From contig OY292276.1 of assembly GCA_958496175.1 (NCBI GenBank), positions 53,271,080 to 53,335,079 of the forward strand: 64,000 nt of DNA, read 5' to 3'. A program made the position numbers and the translations under genes. The notes beneath the pieces are model-generated. The model was not told the DNA's origin and did not search any database. It saw only the letters and a list, made by a program, of their open reading frames with translations. Source of the stretch: Sisyra terminalis. Its lineage: Eukaryota > Arthropoda > Insecta > Neuroptera > Sisyridae. Numbering within the stretch: position 1 is the stretch's first letter; every line of letters begins with the position of its first letter. Below are positions 1 to 12,055 of the stretch, piece after piece.

Positions 1-98
1 TAGGGATAAAAAAAATTTAAAGGAAACTAAATCCATTACATCTTTGCTTTTTATAATACTTTACCATGTTTTATCTAAATATTTATGGTTTTACTATA

Positions 99-533
99 CT
101 GTGTATACAATATATAAAATATATTGCAGTCCAATTTATGTAGTATAATTTAACATAATAATATACAAATTTAATATAATAATATATAAACTTAAAATAA
201 TAATATATAAAAATCATACCACCAACATAAATTTGAACAGAAGTTCAAACAAAAATATTCGTGACGTACTGCCCAGATACGTATTTCGATTGCCAAGCAA
301 TCTTCATCAGTGGTCGTCAAGTAGTTTGGATCACTCCGTAACTGCTATGTGAATCATCACAAAATTTATGTTGGTGGTATGATTTTTATATATTATTATA
401 TTAAATTTGTTTATTATTATATTAAATTTGTATATTATTATGTTAAATTATACTACATAAATTGGACTGCAATATATTTTATATATTGTATACACAGTAT
501 AACTGTTCAAAGTCAGCGGAAAAAATCTTATTT
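99..533 (-). mobile_element. Intact copy of hammerhead-bearing short retroelement (family A)
   Basis: This 435-bp element begins ctgtgtatacaatatat and ends in a tail containing gtcagcggaaaaaatc. It is bounded by a perfect 13-bp direct repeat TGGTTTTACTATA at 86-98 and 534-546. The body is a long imperfect inverted repeat (arms around 100-235 and 360-495) around a hammerhead-like motif on the minus strand (270-316). It has no protein-coding capacity. Duplications of this length and variable sequence fit target-primed reverse transcription rather than cut-and-paste transposition. A Penelope-like or retrozyme-like origin is inferred from the ribozyme fold. The strand given is that of the ribozyme motif; the transcribed strand is not established. 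Confidence 0.7.
270..316 (-). ncRNA. Hammerhead-ribozyme-like motif in family A copy 1
   Basis: On the minus strand: stem I strand CCA, core CTGATGA, one unpaired A, stem II GATTGC/GCAATC closed by a TTG loop, then GAAA, a self-complementary stem III ATACGTAT, cleavage nucleotide C, and TGG to close stem I. The core matches the hammerhead consensus except for the extra A before stem II. Activity is not known. Confidence 0.5.
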
Positions 534-546
534 TGGTTTTACTATA

Positions 547-2076
547 GATTAATTGTAAGAGATTGTATTAAGTCAACAATTTTTTTGTACATTGTTGTAG
601 GTGTTTATAGTGTCAATGATGAATTTTTGAATAAAATGTCATAAGCATCTTTGTTTATAGAAGTTTCGAATCAAATACCATAAATATTTATGAAAAAAAT
701 TATAATTGCTTTTCTATTCCCAAAGGTTAACGATTTTTCTTGAAATATAAAAAAAAATAAAATTGAAGATTATCTTGAGGATCAAATAATTTTTCTGTAA
801 TATTATGCATTGACGTGAGAATGAAAGTAGTTAAGATATTATTCTCATATTTATCGACTCAATTTTTTTGTATGTAGGTAATTACTCTAAACTTATAACT
901 ATTATTTATATATGTAGATAAAACATGAGACATGTAAATATAAATTATAATTTATGATGATGGCTACATCCTGTCTATAAAAGACTTATACATAAGATAA
1001 ATAAATTCATTTAATCTTTGGTCTATTTTATTATAATTAAAGCTCTAAGGAAAATAAATGTAGTGGAAGAAATGTTCTCATAATGTAGTTGTAATGAAGG
1101 TAACTGGTAATAAAAGCTTGACTGCTTGTTCTCTTTATCCATAGGTAGTACCTACCTAAATGATCTTCGTAGATATATCACAGTTAGTTGAAATTATTTC
1201 ATCCTTTGACCCTACCACTATTATTTGCCTGGAGCTTACGAGAAGCGAAATTTATAAACCTTACATAATTTATGTATAATGTATGTAAATAGACGTTTAA
1301 AAGACATTACATTTTAAAATGTGCTTTAAATTTTTAGTTTGTATTGTTCAAATGGAAATTATGTCAAGTGACTGATAATATTTCTCTCTAATTTTTTTGA
1401 GATTCCAAAAAATCTTAGTATTTTTGTTGTATGGGAAAAATAAGAGGATATAATAGCAGAAATAAATCTTTGTTTCGATATCGGTTGAAATTTCACTAAT
1501 ACGATAAGAAGATAATACCACTCAAGCAAAATAAATGTCGAAAAGAAAGATGTTTGTTCTTATACAAATCTATATGTTTCCATTGAATAGGTCAAATGTG
1601 AATGAAGATGGAATAAAATTGAGAAAAAAAAATCAATAAAACACAATTTTTCACGACTTATAGATATGTTTATTTAAAAAGGCGCAGTGTATGAGAAATT
1701 TTGTGGAATCATGTTTTTTTTTTAAAAATTATGAGCTTTTATCGCATTTAAAATTATTTAAAGAACACTCGGAAGTCAGTAGATAAATAATATAAGTATC
1801 CAGTTGATAATATCGGGTACCTACATGATAAGATCCTCTAATTGAATTAATACTTCTTAAATAAGGGTTTTTTTTTCCGATAGTGTGATAAGACCAAAAA
1901 AATAACGTCTTAACCTATATATCCTTAACTATGACTCTTACTATTTATAAACTGCAAATAAAAAACACTTAGTTGAATTAGGTATAGCAAAGTAGTGGTT
2001 ATATTTTCATTTAACTTTGCCATTAAGAGGTACTTACTGTTTTTCTTTTATTTGGTATCTTAGTAACCCCACTCGA
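547..2076. other. No feature recognised
   Basis: AT-rich DNA with frequent stops in all frames, no recognisable protein, and no clear repeat partner elsewhere in the window. Confidence 0.6.
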
Positions 2077-2291
2077 ATCGATCGATATTTCCGATATTTC
2101 TGTAAATATTTCCGTTAGGTCGCAATCTAGCACTGCATATTTGCTCATTATTTCCTTACATAATTGGTGAACTTCCAACTGAATTTCCAAATATTCAGTT
2201 CAATCGAGATTTCTGGTAAGGATTCGAGGGCCCCCTGAGCTTGAGGGCCTTGGGGCACTGCCCCGCCTAGCTCTGGGTAGCTATGCCACTG
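2077..2291 (-). mobile_element. hAT transposon end fragment
   Basis: On the minus strand this starts CAGTGGCATAGCTACC, a typical hAT terminal inverted repeat, followed by a GC-rich stretch. It then runs closely along the left end of the element at 24579-25289, up to the segment reading CDLTEIFT there. It is a truncated second copy of that family. Confidence 0.75.
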
Positions 2292-4290
2292 ATAATATCA
2301 TAATATAATACGAAAGAATATACACCAAAAATTATAAAATTATTTTGATTATTCAGTAGGGAAATATAGGCATGTAATACTCAAAATGGAGATTAACGTT
2401 ACGAAAAAAAAAACAACTAAGAATACATGTTTAAATAAGTATATGCGGTATTGTACTTCTGGTATTTTATTACTAAAGTTTTAAATCCGATAGCACCATC
2501 CAATAATAAGGAAAACAAACTTGGTCAAATCTGGAACTACATTAAATTATATTCCCAGATTACACCTCCCTGATTTCTCTACCTACTAGCCACCCTGGGG
2601 ATTAAGATAGATTTATGAAACATAAAGACTTAATAAATGATCCTCAAATTATTTCCCAAACATCTCATTTTATCTGATATTATCTTATAACTTCTCGTAT
2701 TATTACAAATAATTGTAATCATATTGTTAGTTAATTATTTCATTTTCCTTTATTTTCACTAAAATGTTTTTTTTTTAATTAAACAAACCTAATTTTAAGA
2801 CTTTGTTACCTATTTCAAAATATTTTTAAATCTAACCCTTTAATTTTATCATTCATGTATCGATAGGATCCGAATGACGTCACTTCATAAAACGGCCCAT
2901 ATAATTTGCGTATAATACGGTATTGGAATTGACTGGGAGTGGCTTTGTTAAATTTCAAATTTTCAATAATCAAAACAAATGAACATCTTTAAATCTTGCA
3001 ATCCCATTGGCTAATAGCCTTGTGCATTGACGTGTATATGCTGTCATAAGATAGTGCATTGTTTGACTAATTCATATTTTATTTGTTTGCAATTAATTAA
3101 TTTTATTTGATTAAAAGCCAGAAAGTAATTGAAGTGATAATTTAGTGCGCAATTAATTAAGATAACAATCCTCTTATTAAAGTAAGTGAATTATTAGGAA
3201 ATTTTGAAAATTGGAAAGCCTAATGAACAGTGTTGGTTTCGATTCAATTGATAATTGAGATTTTTGGGAAATAAAATGATATTTCCAATAAAGAACCACG
3301 AACTGTTTTGAGGGTAGTTGTTAAAAAAAATCTTATTAATATATTTCGAAAAATTTAAAGTCAATTACATTTATTTCATTTATGCTTTTTATCCCAATTT
3401 ACACCAACCATATTTCATAACTTTGTTTTTTTTTTATATCTGATCTATAGACGACTACTTATTCTCTAGAAGCCAAATAGCCTCTAGACCATTTGGAAAA
3501 TTTTAGAAAAACTTTTTTTCTTGTATAAACAATAACTCGAAATATAGGAAAGTTATAGTTTTATATGAATCATTCATTATAAATATTTTTTTTAAATAAC
3601 ATTAAATTCATGAACATATAACTAAGACCCAAGAAAAAGCTTGGTTTTGTTCCAAATTAAACCTGACTCCACAGACAAGACAATGAAATTATGAATGAAA
3701 AATAATTGACATTTTTTTAACTATTGGTAGACTTGTTAAATTTTAATTTTAAGCCGCCAGCATACTAAAATTATCGAGCCTTCTGAATTCAATCTGATAA
3801 AATTTCATTTTTATACTTAATTTTTTCTACTAAAAACTTACCATCACAATAAAATATTTATGGAACTTCTCATTAAATTCCGAAATTTGGTAGATATAAC
3901 TTCATAAGAAATATTTTCATAATTTGATTTTTATTTGTTGTCAATTTTGTAGTATTTGTGTAACTAGATTTTACCAATATAGTGGTCCCCAGAATAAACT
4001 TTTTTTAGACGAATTATAAGGATGATTTATAATTTTTAAAGTAAAGAAATTGTTTTTATAGACCATACCGTCATTGAATCGTGTCGATTATTGTTTGATA
4101 GAGAACAAAATGTTTAGGTTTCAACAGTATTATTGTTACGTTGATATAATATTCCTCTGTGAAGCGTTATTTGTTATCCTGCACCGTTAAGATGTACTAC
4201 TTGTATTTCTCCATTGTAATTACAGCAATAATTTTCACTTAAATCAATATAAATGATGTTCTGATTTTTAAGCAGGAAAAACCTGTGAAT
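2292..4290. other. No feature recognised
   Basis: AT-rich non-coding DNA. I see no long open frame, terminal repeat or RNA gene. Confidence 0.55.
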
Positions 4291-5056
4291 TTAAGGGGTT
4301 ATATACAGTTAGAATTTTCAAAAAATCGATTTTTTATTTATTTTCTTTTCTTAATGTACATATATTTAAGAATACATACAGAAAATTTCATATCGTTGCG
4401 GTGAATATTTTCGAAGTTACACGCAAATTTGAAAAGGCGTTTTTATCCTATGTAAAGTGCTTTTCAAACTTTAAACGCGTTTTTCTCAAAATGGTGTTTT
4501 CAAAGTCGGTGACCAACATTACTTCAAAACGGTTAAACCGATTAGTTTCAGATTTTAACACGAGCTTCTGAAATATACTTTTTAGTAAGTAATCGAAGAT
4601 TTTTTCTCACCGATAAATATTTTTTTTTATAAACAATTTAAGGGCGAAATTTTGGTCAAAAATCGATTTTTTTTTTTGAGAAACCGCCATTTGGTCAAAA
4701 AAATATATTTTGCTTATTCCTTCGATTAATTACTAGATTAACATTTAACATACTAAATTTAACATTATTTTAACGAAATCTGTTTGGTTTTTTAAATTCA
4801 GAGGATCCAGTTCAAAGATATAGTGGTCACCGCAAAACGTCTTTTTTGAGAGGAGCTCCCGGAAATCAGCTGTAGCTGCTTTCCAAATAAATATTTTTAC
4901 AAATACTAAGTCTTAAAATACAGTTAAAAGATACTAAATACTAATAAAAGATAAAATGTGTACAAATTTTTAGATCAATTAATTTTAAAGTTTTCTCTGA
5001 AAAAATTCTGGAAAATTCGCTATTTTTTGGCCTTCTAACTGTATATAACCCCTTAA
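4291..5056. mobile_element. TTAA-flanked inverted-repeat element
   Basis: TTAA at 4291 is followed by GGGGTTATATACAGTTAG, and the mirror image ending CCCC then TTAA closes at 5056. The terminal inverted repeat is about 20 bp and the length about 0.77 kb. A diverged, truncated copy begins at 18341. TTAA flanks suggest piggyBac-type target sites, but TTAA could equally be part of the terminal repeat. No transposase remains. Confidence 0.65.
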
Positions 5057-6282
5057 GGATTAAACAAGCAAAGAAATAAAAAAGATCAAATTCGACTAGT
5101 TTAAAGGCCATTACCATATATGTCGTCATTCCCTCATTTAAATTTGAAATAAGGGAATGACGAAATAATGTATAACTTAAAAAATCTAGCTACTGTCTCT
5201 GGTAACTTACTTTACTGTGGAATTATTATGAATATATAGTAGGTAAATATCTTTACTTTTCTACAAAATGAGGGAATGACGACTGAAAATGTAATCTTGA
5301 AATAGTTTTCATATTTTTATTTTGGGATAAATACTCTAACACGAGTAAAATGCTTTTAATATATGAAATACTTGTTGATACGAAGTACATTGTATTGCCA
5401 ACAATCAAAAATCGATAAGAGCTTTTATGAATGATTTCATATGCGTTCAAACATCGACTGTTAGTAAAGATGTGAAGGAATGATTTTTTTAATGAGACAC
5501 ATATAAAAAATATATTTGAAAATACGTTCCTTACTTTTCTTTCCAAACTCAAAATATTTTTGAAAATTCATTAATCTTTTAATCGATAAGTCGAATTTGT
5601 AAATTTTTTTGGAATATTTTTTGGATTCAATAGTTCGAAAATGTACTAATCTAAAGCTTGGGGCATAATGGAATAAGGGCATAAGAGAATAATGGCATAA
5701 GGGAATGATTTTCAGGGTAGTAGTTATTTATTATTCTATAGAAATATGCATTTGGTTCAAAGATTATAACCATAACCATTACCCCAAGTATAGTTCTTTT
5801 GAAGAAAAAAAATCTACCCTTACTATACCATTGTATCATATCACAAATATACTTATAAGCCTATATTTATCAGAATCAATTATATATTGTTTATTAGAAT
5901 TATTAATTATTATTTATTAGAACTGAACATGTATTGCCAATTGTAACAAGTAATTTATTTTAGTCATTAATGACCAAGCTGTTAAACAGTGACTTTAAAT
6001 AAAAAAAATAGATTGCTTAGATTTTTGAAAAAATTGAAAGACGAAGAATTTCGAGAATTCATAAAAACTACCTTCATAAATCTTACATCGAAAAGATCTT
6101 ACCAATTCTAAGATTTTCAGTCCAATAACCAAAGAAACGAGAAATAAATCCTTAAGAAATTTTTCTGGAATTTTAAACCAGAAGCATTCGTCTTAGAAGA
6201 GAGAGAAACATTTCATACCATAAAATTTTCAACCCTATTTTTTCAATGTTTCCAATTAATAATTGCTTTTAAAGCAAAATTA
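5057..6282. repeat. AT-rich stretch with GGGAATGACG inverted repeats
   Basis: The decamer GGGAATGACG or its complement recurs near 5122-5135, 5152-5162 and 5272-5281, forming a hairpin at about 5120-5165. A run of related units (ataagggaatgat, ataatggcataag) lies at 5660-5710. No gene is visible. Confidence 0.45.
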
Positions 6283-6540
6283 TTTTTTTTTTTAAATAAG
6301 AAGACAATTCAGGTTGTTTAAGATCGGTTTTTTTATTTAATATTTTAATTATTCAATTAGCTACGTTTCGTTACGTATCGTAACTTCATCAGGCTTCTTG
6401 ATTCACAAAAATAAAATATTTTCAATTAAAATTCAATAATTTAAATAAAATAAAAAAAAAATATTAAAAAAAAGCAAAAAAACATATTAAATGAAAAAAC
6501 CGATCTTAAACAATCTGAATTGTCTTCTTATTTAAAAAAA
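6283..6540 (-). mobile_element. Inverted-repeat element with hammerhead-like motif (family H copy 1)
   Basis: Ends are inverted copies of about 45 bp containing gaagacaattcaggttg and taagatcgg. The interior holds one hammerhead-like motif on the minus strand (6359-6395). Flanking sequence to the right also matches that of the copy at 19994-20288, so the true unit may extend further. Confidence 0.6.
6359..6395 (-). ncRNA. Hammerhead-ribozyme-like motif (family H)
   Basis: Minus strand: stem I AGC/GCT, core CTGATGA, one unpaired A, stem II GTTAC/GTAAC with loop GATAC, GAAA, stem III palindrome ACGT, cleavage nucleotide A. The same motif recurs twice at 20059-20225. Confidence 0.45.
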
Positions 6541-7630
6541 CAAAAGCTAAGAACTGAATTTTATCATCTATTATGCAAAATTAAATTCCATAATTCATAT
6601 TTTTAAGCCCAGGTTATGCAATAAATTTTCAATTCTTCAATGCCTATATAAGATAGTATAAAAATTTAATACAGGCATTTTTTGTTGATATATCTTATTT
6701 GAAAGCAATGTTTTATTGAAACACTTTCATCTGCAATATTTTGTCAAGAATATGCATTTGCATTTTGAATTTAATTTATATATAACATTTACAGACTATA
6801 TCTACTTCCGATCGATAATAGCTCATAGAACTTACGTAGAAATAACAGTTCTAAACTCAAATGTAGGTATATCAAGCACATGTGTACTTGGATAATCCTT
6901 TGGTTTTACATTTTCTGTTGTACATATATGGTATACTATGTATAATATGTGGAAGAAACAATGATCATTGTAATGTGTTATACTTAGGAATGTGACAACG
7001 ACAAATATCATTATTGTAACAATAGAAACGCCTTTTGATGGTTGCTTTTAAACTATTTGCAGTGCTTTAAGCGATATATGTGTAAGCACAATACAAAAGT
7101 TTTAGTTAGCTTTTGTTTAGCAAAAGATCATCACACAAAAAGTTTTTTTTTCTTATTTGAAGGGTTTGACCTTAAAAACCAAACTTAGAGTTATCTTTAA
7201 TAATTAAATCAATGTTAAATTAAATGGTTCGTTAAATATTTCAACGATATGCTGCTAAAATGTTAATATTATTGTAGATGCAACGGGATGATAATTTGAT
7301 GAACGTTTATCTCAACAAGTTTTAGTTATAACTTGCTAGTATTATGTCAGTCAATGTTGGACTTGGTAGCAAAATATCAACTTTAATTAATTTAGATTTT
7401 TAATGAAATGATAGAAGTCAATTATTTGCAACTTGATATAATAATGTGTCGTTTATGGTCTAATAATGTATCTTTTATCTGTCATATTATCAAATTTTTT
7501 TTGAACTATATTTGAATGTTTCCAATATAGTCATAAGTCCTTAATTGTAAAATCTTCAGGACTTGTGAATTATCAAATGAAAAGGATTCAGGAGAAAAGA
7601 CCACAGATATAATAGTTTCGACTATTTATT
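6541..7630. other. No feature recognised
   Basis: AT-rich DNA without a recognisable coding or repeat signal. Confidence 0.55.
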
Positions 7631-7633
7631 CCT

Positions 7634-7677
7634 GTATACGACGTTTCGTCGGTCTCATTTTGATATCATCAGATATC
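7634..7677 (-). ncRNA. Degenerate hammerhead-like motif
   Basis: Minus strand: CTGATGA, then a weakly paired stem II region (atcaaaatgagaccgac), GAAA, stem III palindrome ACGT, cleavage nucleotide C, and a short stem I ATAT/GTAT. It resembles the motifs elsewhere in this window but stem II is poor. Probably a decayed Penelope-like terminal repeat. Confidence 0.3.
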
Positions 7678-7690
7678 TAAAACGACAGGA

Positions 7691-10521
7691 AATACAATAA
7701 ATACAATAAAATTAGAAATACAAATCAAATTAAAAAATTATAAAAATACATAAAATATCAAATAAATCAAATACCTTGAATCGTTTGTCAAAACATTGTC
7801 AATATTACGATCACTACAAAACAGCTGCAATTTAGTTAAAATTATTGATCAATAAAATGAAATAAGAGAATAAAAAATGTACAGTAATATAAAACAACTA
7901 GTAGTTGCCCGTTGCATTCGCAACTAAAGGTTTTATCTCAATAAAATGTTTAATATGAGATAATGTAGAGTTAATCAACAATCGAAATTTTAAATTTAAT
8001 AATCAAAGTGTTGTTAGCATAAAAAAAAGTTTATCTAAAATTATATTAAGAAATAAAATATAAGTGTTTTTTTTTATAACATTTTAATAACATTTTCAAT
8101 AACGTCATTTCACTAAATTAGTATGAAAGTTTAAAACTTATGTAGTACTTTTACCAAATTGGCGATTTTAAATTTTGCTTCGTTTTTCAACAATCAAACT
8201 TTTTAAAATCTATTTTATTTTATGAACCAATGGTTGTGATCTGGAGTAATTATATATTCGACTGAAAAGCATGAAGGTAGCAATTTTTTGCCATATATTT
8301 CACTGCCAATTCAAATATAAAATCTTCGATACTAACTTCTTTTCGGTATTTAGAATAATTTGAAAACCAATTATTGTTATTGAAAATAAATAAAATATTC
8401 TAATTTACTTCTACGTTTTCCACCTATTTCCAACAATTTTGTATGTAGAACGTCCAAATGTGCGAAATCGAATAGGTTTTTAGCCATGTTAACTAACATA
8501 AAGAAGGGCATTATTTTTTTTCGTTTTACATTGTATTTTCAAATATAAGTGCACATTTGTCTCGATGAAATTTGGAATGTGTTTTCCTTATACGATGCAG
8601 ATATATAATAAGAAAGGGTTTTTGAAAATTTCTCCCCTAAAAGAGTGAAAAACGGTAGCAAAGTTTGTAAGGGATAACATTAAATAAACAATCGAAATTT
8701 AAAATTTAATTATCAATCAAAGTCCGTTAAAAGCGAAACGTTATTACTGGTTAATATAAAACAAAGTTGATTTATTATTAGAAACAAAAAAATAGAATCT
8801 GCTTAAAAATTTAAACTCTGATAAGTAGATATATCTGAAAAGGTTAAGTTTAGTTTATAAATGAGCATTATGTTTTTTGGCTTTCACATATTTTAAACCT
8901 GAAAATTCGAAATACGTATTCACAAATAAAAACATTAGTGAGTGAGTACCCTTACCAACGTTTTGAATGCGTAAGTGGGGATAACAGAGCGCATGCGCAC
9001 AGTCCATTTTGCACGGACACACGGCAAGATAGCCAATTTATATATGAGATACTTAATTCTTTACTCAATAAAATTTTTGAAACTTGAAGATCATCTACTT
9101 AAAATATTATAATTAAAAAAAAATAATCAAGAAAAAAATTTTTTCATAACTATTATCAGGAAATTTTATTTATCAGAAATAACTTAATATTTATTTATAA
9201 AGGTAAAGTTTGCCCGAATGAAAAACAAACGATGAAGGATTCAGCACAATATGGTTGCAAAATCCGGAAGTCATTATAAACGAAGAATTGAATAATTCAA
9301 AGATTTTACAACCAAGAGCTAATAACAATAATGGTAAAATTAAACATGTACCCAGTAGCCTGAAAAAAGTATTTGAAATACAAAATACAAGATAATATTA
9401 AAATAAGTATTTAAAATTCTAAATATCAGATATAAAGTACAAATTCTAACTTTTTAAAAATTTAATATAATTTTTCTTGGAAAATAAGAAAAGAAAATAC
9501 AATTTAATTGAGTTGAAATTTATTATATTAACGATGAATATAGATCATGTTTCTTGCGCAAATGTGAAAAAATATTATATTACATTTTAAAAAAAATTAA
9601 TCGGGAGTTAAGTCTCAGCGGTTCTTAAACATTTTATCATTTTTTTTTTAATTTTTCTCCGAGGAGAATTTTTTATTGCACCCCCAAAAGCAAAGAGTCA
9701 TTCCACTGGGACAGAACTTGGAAAACCGGTGTTATATTTCAAAGAAAAAAGCTCTTTAACTGGGTTCTTTATTATTTAGGTATTAAAATATTAATGGGTC
9801 AGCGATGTTGCCAGTAGATCCTGTGTTTTCGTTACTGGCAATTGAGGAATCAAAGTCTCTAAAAGCATGTTACTGAAATTATTTTAATAAACATCATATT
9901 TTCAATATACTAAGATATCAAAAAATTGCATCCTAATACCAAATACAAAATGTATTTTTATAGAAGTATATAGTTGAAGATTAAGATGAAAATACGTTCT
10001 TTATATCTCTTCTTTCTGCACATCAAATATGAACTTGTATCTTAAATAAATCACCCCTCTAGGAAAAGTTAAGAGAAAAAGTTGAAATTTCGAGGAAAAA
10101 ATAAATAAATATTATTATTAATATGGTTTTTGGTGTCTACTTAAAGCTCCAATTTCATTTCTGTAACTATAAATATTTCGTTTCCCTTACGAACTTGCAC
10201 CCGATTTTATACTATTTTATGCATTTCGGAAAATTTTCCCTTAACTTGTAATTTAGTAGTCAAAGGTTCATTTATGTAACTCGATTAAGTTGTGTGAAGT
10301 TTCATTAGGTACTTTGATATCATAATGCAATTGAGCTGAATTTCAATCATGGTTTTATAAATCATAGTTCTTAAAATAATAATCAGTTTTAAAATTAGAT
10401 CGAAAATATACCAAAATGTTGAGATTTTAGTAGAAAAATGGAGGGGTACAAGAAAAAAGTAAGAAGCTTTTAATTGGTAAACTTATTCTTGAAAAGAATT
10501 TTCGTTTAAAATATCACATGA
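7691..10521. other. No gene; old repeat-like DNA
   Basis: AT-rich with no coding signal. A short GC-richer patch at about 8965-9035 (gcgcatgcgcac, cacggacacacgg) and an actagtagttgcccg start near 7899 suggest another unidentified element between them; I could not place its ends. Confidence 0.4.
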
Positions 10522-12055
10522 GGGGCATTTCACGTGAAATCAGCGACAAAAAAAGTGATGCTCTGAAATTTGTTCATATTTGGCGTAATTGTAGTTCTAG
10601 TAAGTATGAATGTGGATACACAATATTTTTTTCGAATGATAATTATTTACCAAGTTATAAGTTTCTAAAGAATTGTCGTTTTTGAAAAAAAATTTTTGAA
10701 TTAAAAAAATATTTTTTAAAAATAGTAAATATGGCGGTTTAAATAGAAAACTAATTGTTCTTTCTAATTAAACAATAAAACTGGACATTTTTCTTCTTTT
10801 TAATATACATAACCGGAAGTAAACTTTTCAAATCAGAATTTTAGTAAGTTTGACTATTTTGATTTTTGTTTTTTTTTTTTTTAAATATAGCTTAAAGTAT
10901 ATTTATGATACACCAGAAGTTTACTTCGGGTTTTGTATATTAAAAAAAAATAAAAATATCTTGTTTTATTTTTTATTTAGAAAGGACAATTAATTTTCTA
11001 TTTAAACAGCCATATTTAATATTTAAGAATTTTTTTTTTTAATTCAATTTTTTTTTCAAAAAATACAAATTTCAAAAATGACAATTCTTTAAAAGCGTAT
11101 AACTTGGCAAATAATCATCATTCGAAAAAAATATTTTGTATCCACATTAGGGTGATTTTTTTTTTGACTTTTTTTTTTGGTCCCATCGTGAAATTTTGTT
11201 GGAAATACCAAAAAAAAAAAAATTCTCTGAAATTTTGAGCCCTTAATATTAATTTCAAATCCTCGACCAAGACGTGTAAAGATTTCCTATTGAAAATACA
11301 CGGAAACTCTGATTTTTATTTTTAAATTTCTATATTTCAGCGGCATTTCATGGGATCGCTTTTACCGAAGATGATTTTTTCTCAGAATTAAACGCTCTAC
11401 AAAAGTGCCCATTGCGACAAAGTCGTAACTCACACCGGTGAGGTAGTACGGGCCACTGAACCTGATTTTTCCATAAAATTTAAGGCTTAATATCTCGTTT
11501 AATATTGATCTTCGCGATTTGGTCTACAGCAACTTTTTTGTAGAAATCAAATTCTTTACAAGTTTTTCATTTATAATTTTTCCGTAGCTCTTGTTATTTA
11601 CGAGATAAATGCAAAAAAACTCGAATTTTATGGAAAAATCAGGTTCAGTGGCCCGTACTACCTCACCGGTGTGAGTTACGACTTTGTCGCAATGGGCACT
11701 TTTGTAGAGCGTTTAATTCTGAGAAAAAGCCATCTTCGGTAAAAGCGATCCCATGAAATGCCACTGAGATATAGAAATTTAAAAATAAAAAATCAGAGTT
11801 TCCGTGCATTTTCAATGGGAAATATTTACACGTCTTGGTCGAGGATTTAAAATTAATATTAAGGGCTCAAACTTTCAGAGAATTTTTTTATTGGTATTTC
11901 CAATAAAATTTCACGATGGGACCAAAAAAAAAAAAATTAAAAAAAAAATCACCCTAATCCTCCATTCATACTTACTAGAACTACAATTATGCCAAATATG
12001 AACAAATTTCAGAACATCACTTTTTTTTCGCTGTCCCTTTCACGTGAAATGCCCC
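10522..12055. mobile_element. Fold-back element with 18-bp terminal palindrome, interrupted by a MITE
   Basis: The ends read GGGGCATTTCACGTGAAA and its inverse at 12038-12055. The left arm (10522-10800) pairs with 10920-11147 and with 11957-12055, so the sequence without the nested 809-bp MITE (11148-11956) is one long hairpin of about 0.73 kb. The arms include matched segments around ggaagtaaacttt and atggcggtttaaatag. No coding sequence. Its superfamily is unknown. Confidence 0.7.
11148..11956. mobile_element. Long-inverted-repeat MITE, TAGGGTGA family copy 1
   Basis: 809 bp, starting TAGGGTGA and ending TCACCCTA, with inverted-repeat arms of over 300 bp. The arms contain gtcccatcgtgaaattttg, gaccaagacgtgtaaag and ctcaccggtgtgagttac, each present once per arm. 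The flanks ATCCACAT and ATCCTCCA are an imperfect 8-bp duplication, made clear because the host fold-back arm is interrupted exactly there. It matches 51625-52427 along its whole length. hAT-like by its 8-bp duplication; no transposase. Confidence 0.8.

Noticed and set aside
349..644. Short open frames in the first element
   Set aside because: They read through the inverted repeat of a non-coding retroelement and are tyrosine- and isoleucine-rich, as expected from AT-rich DNA.
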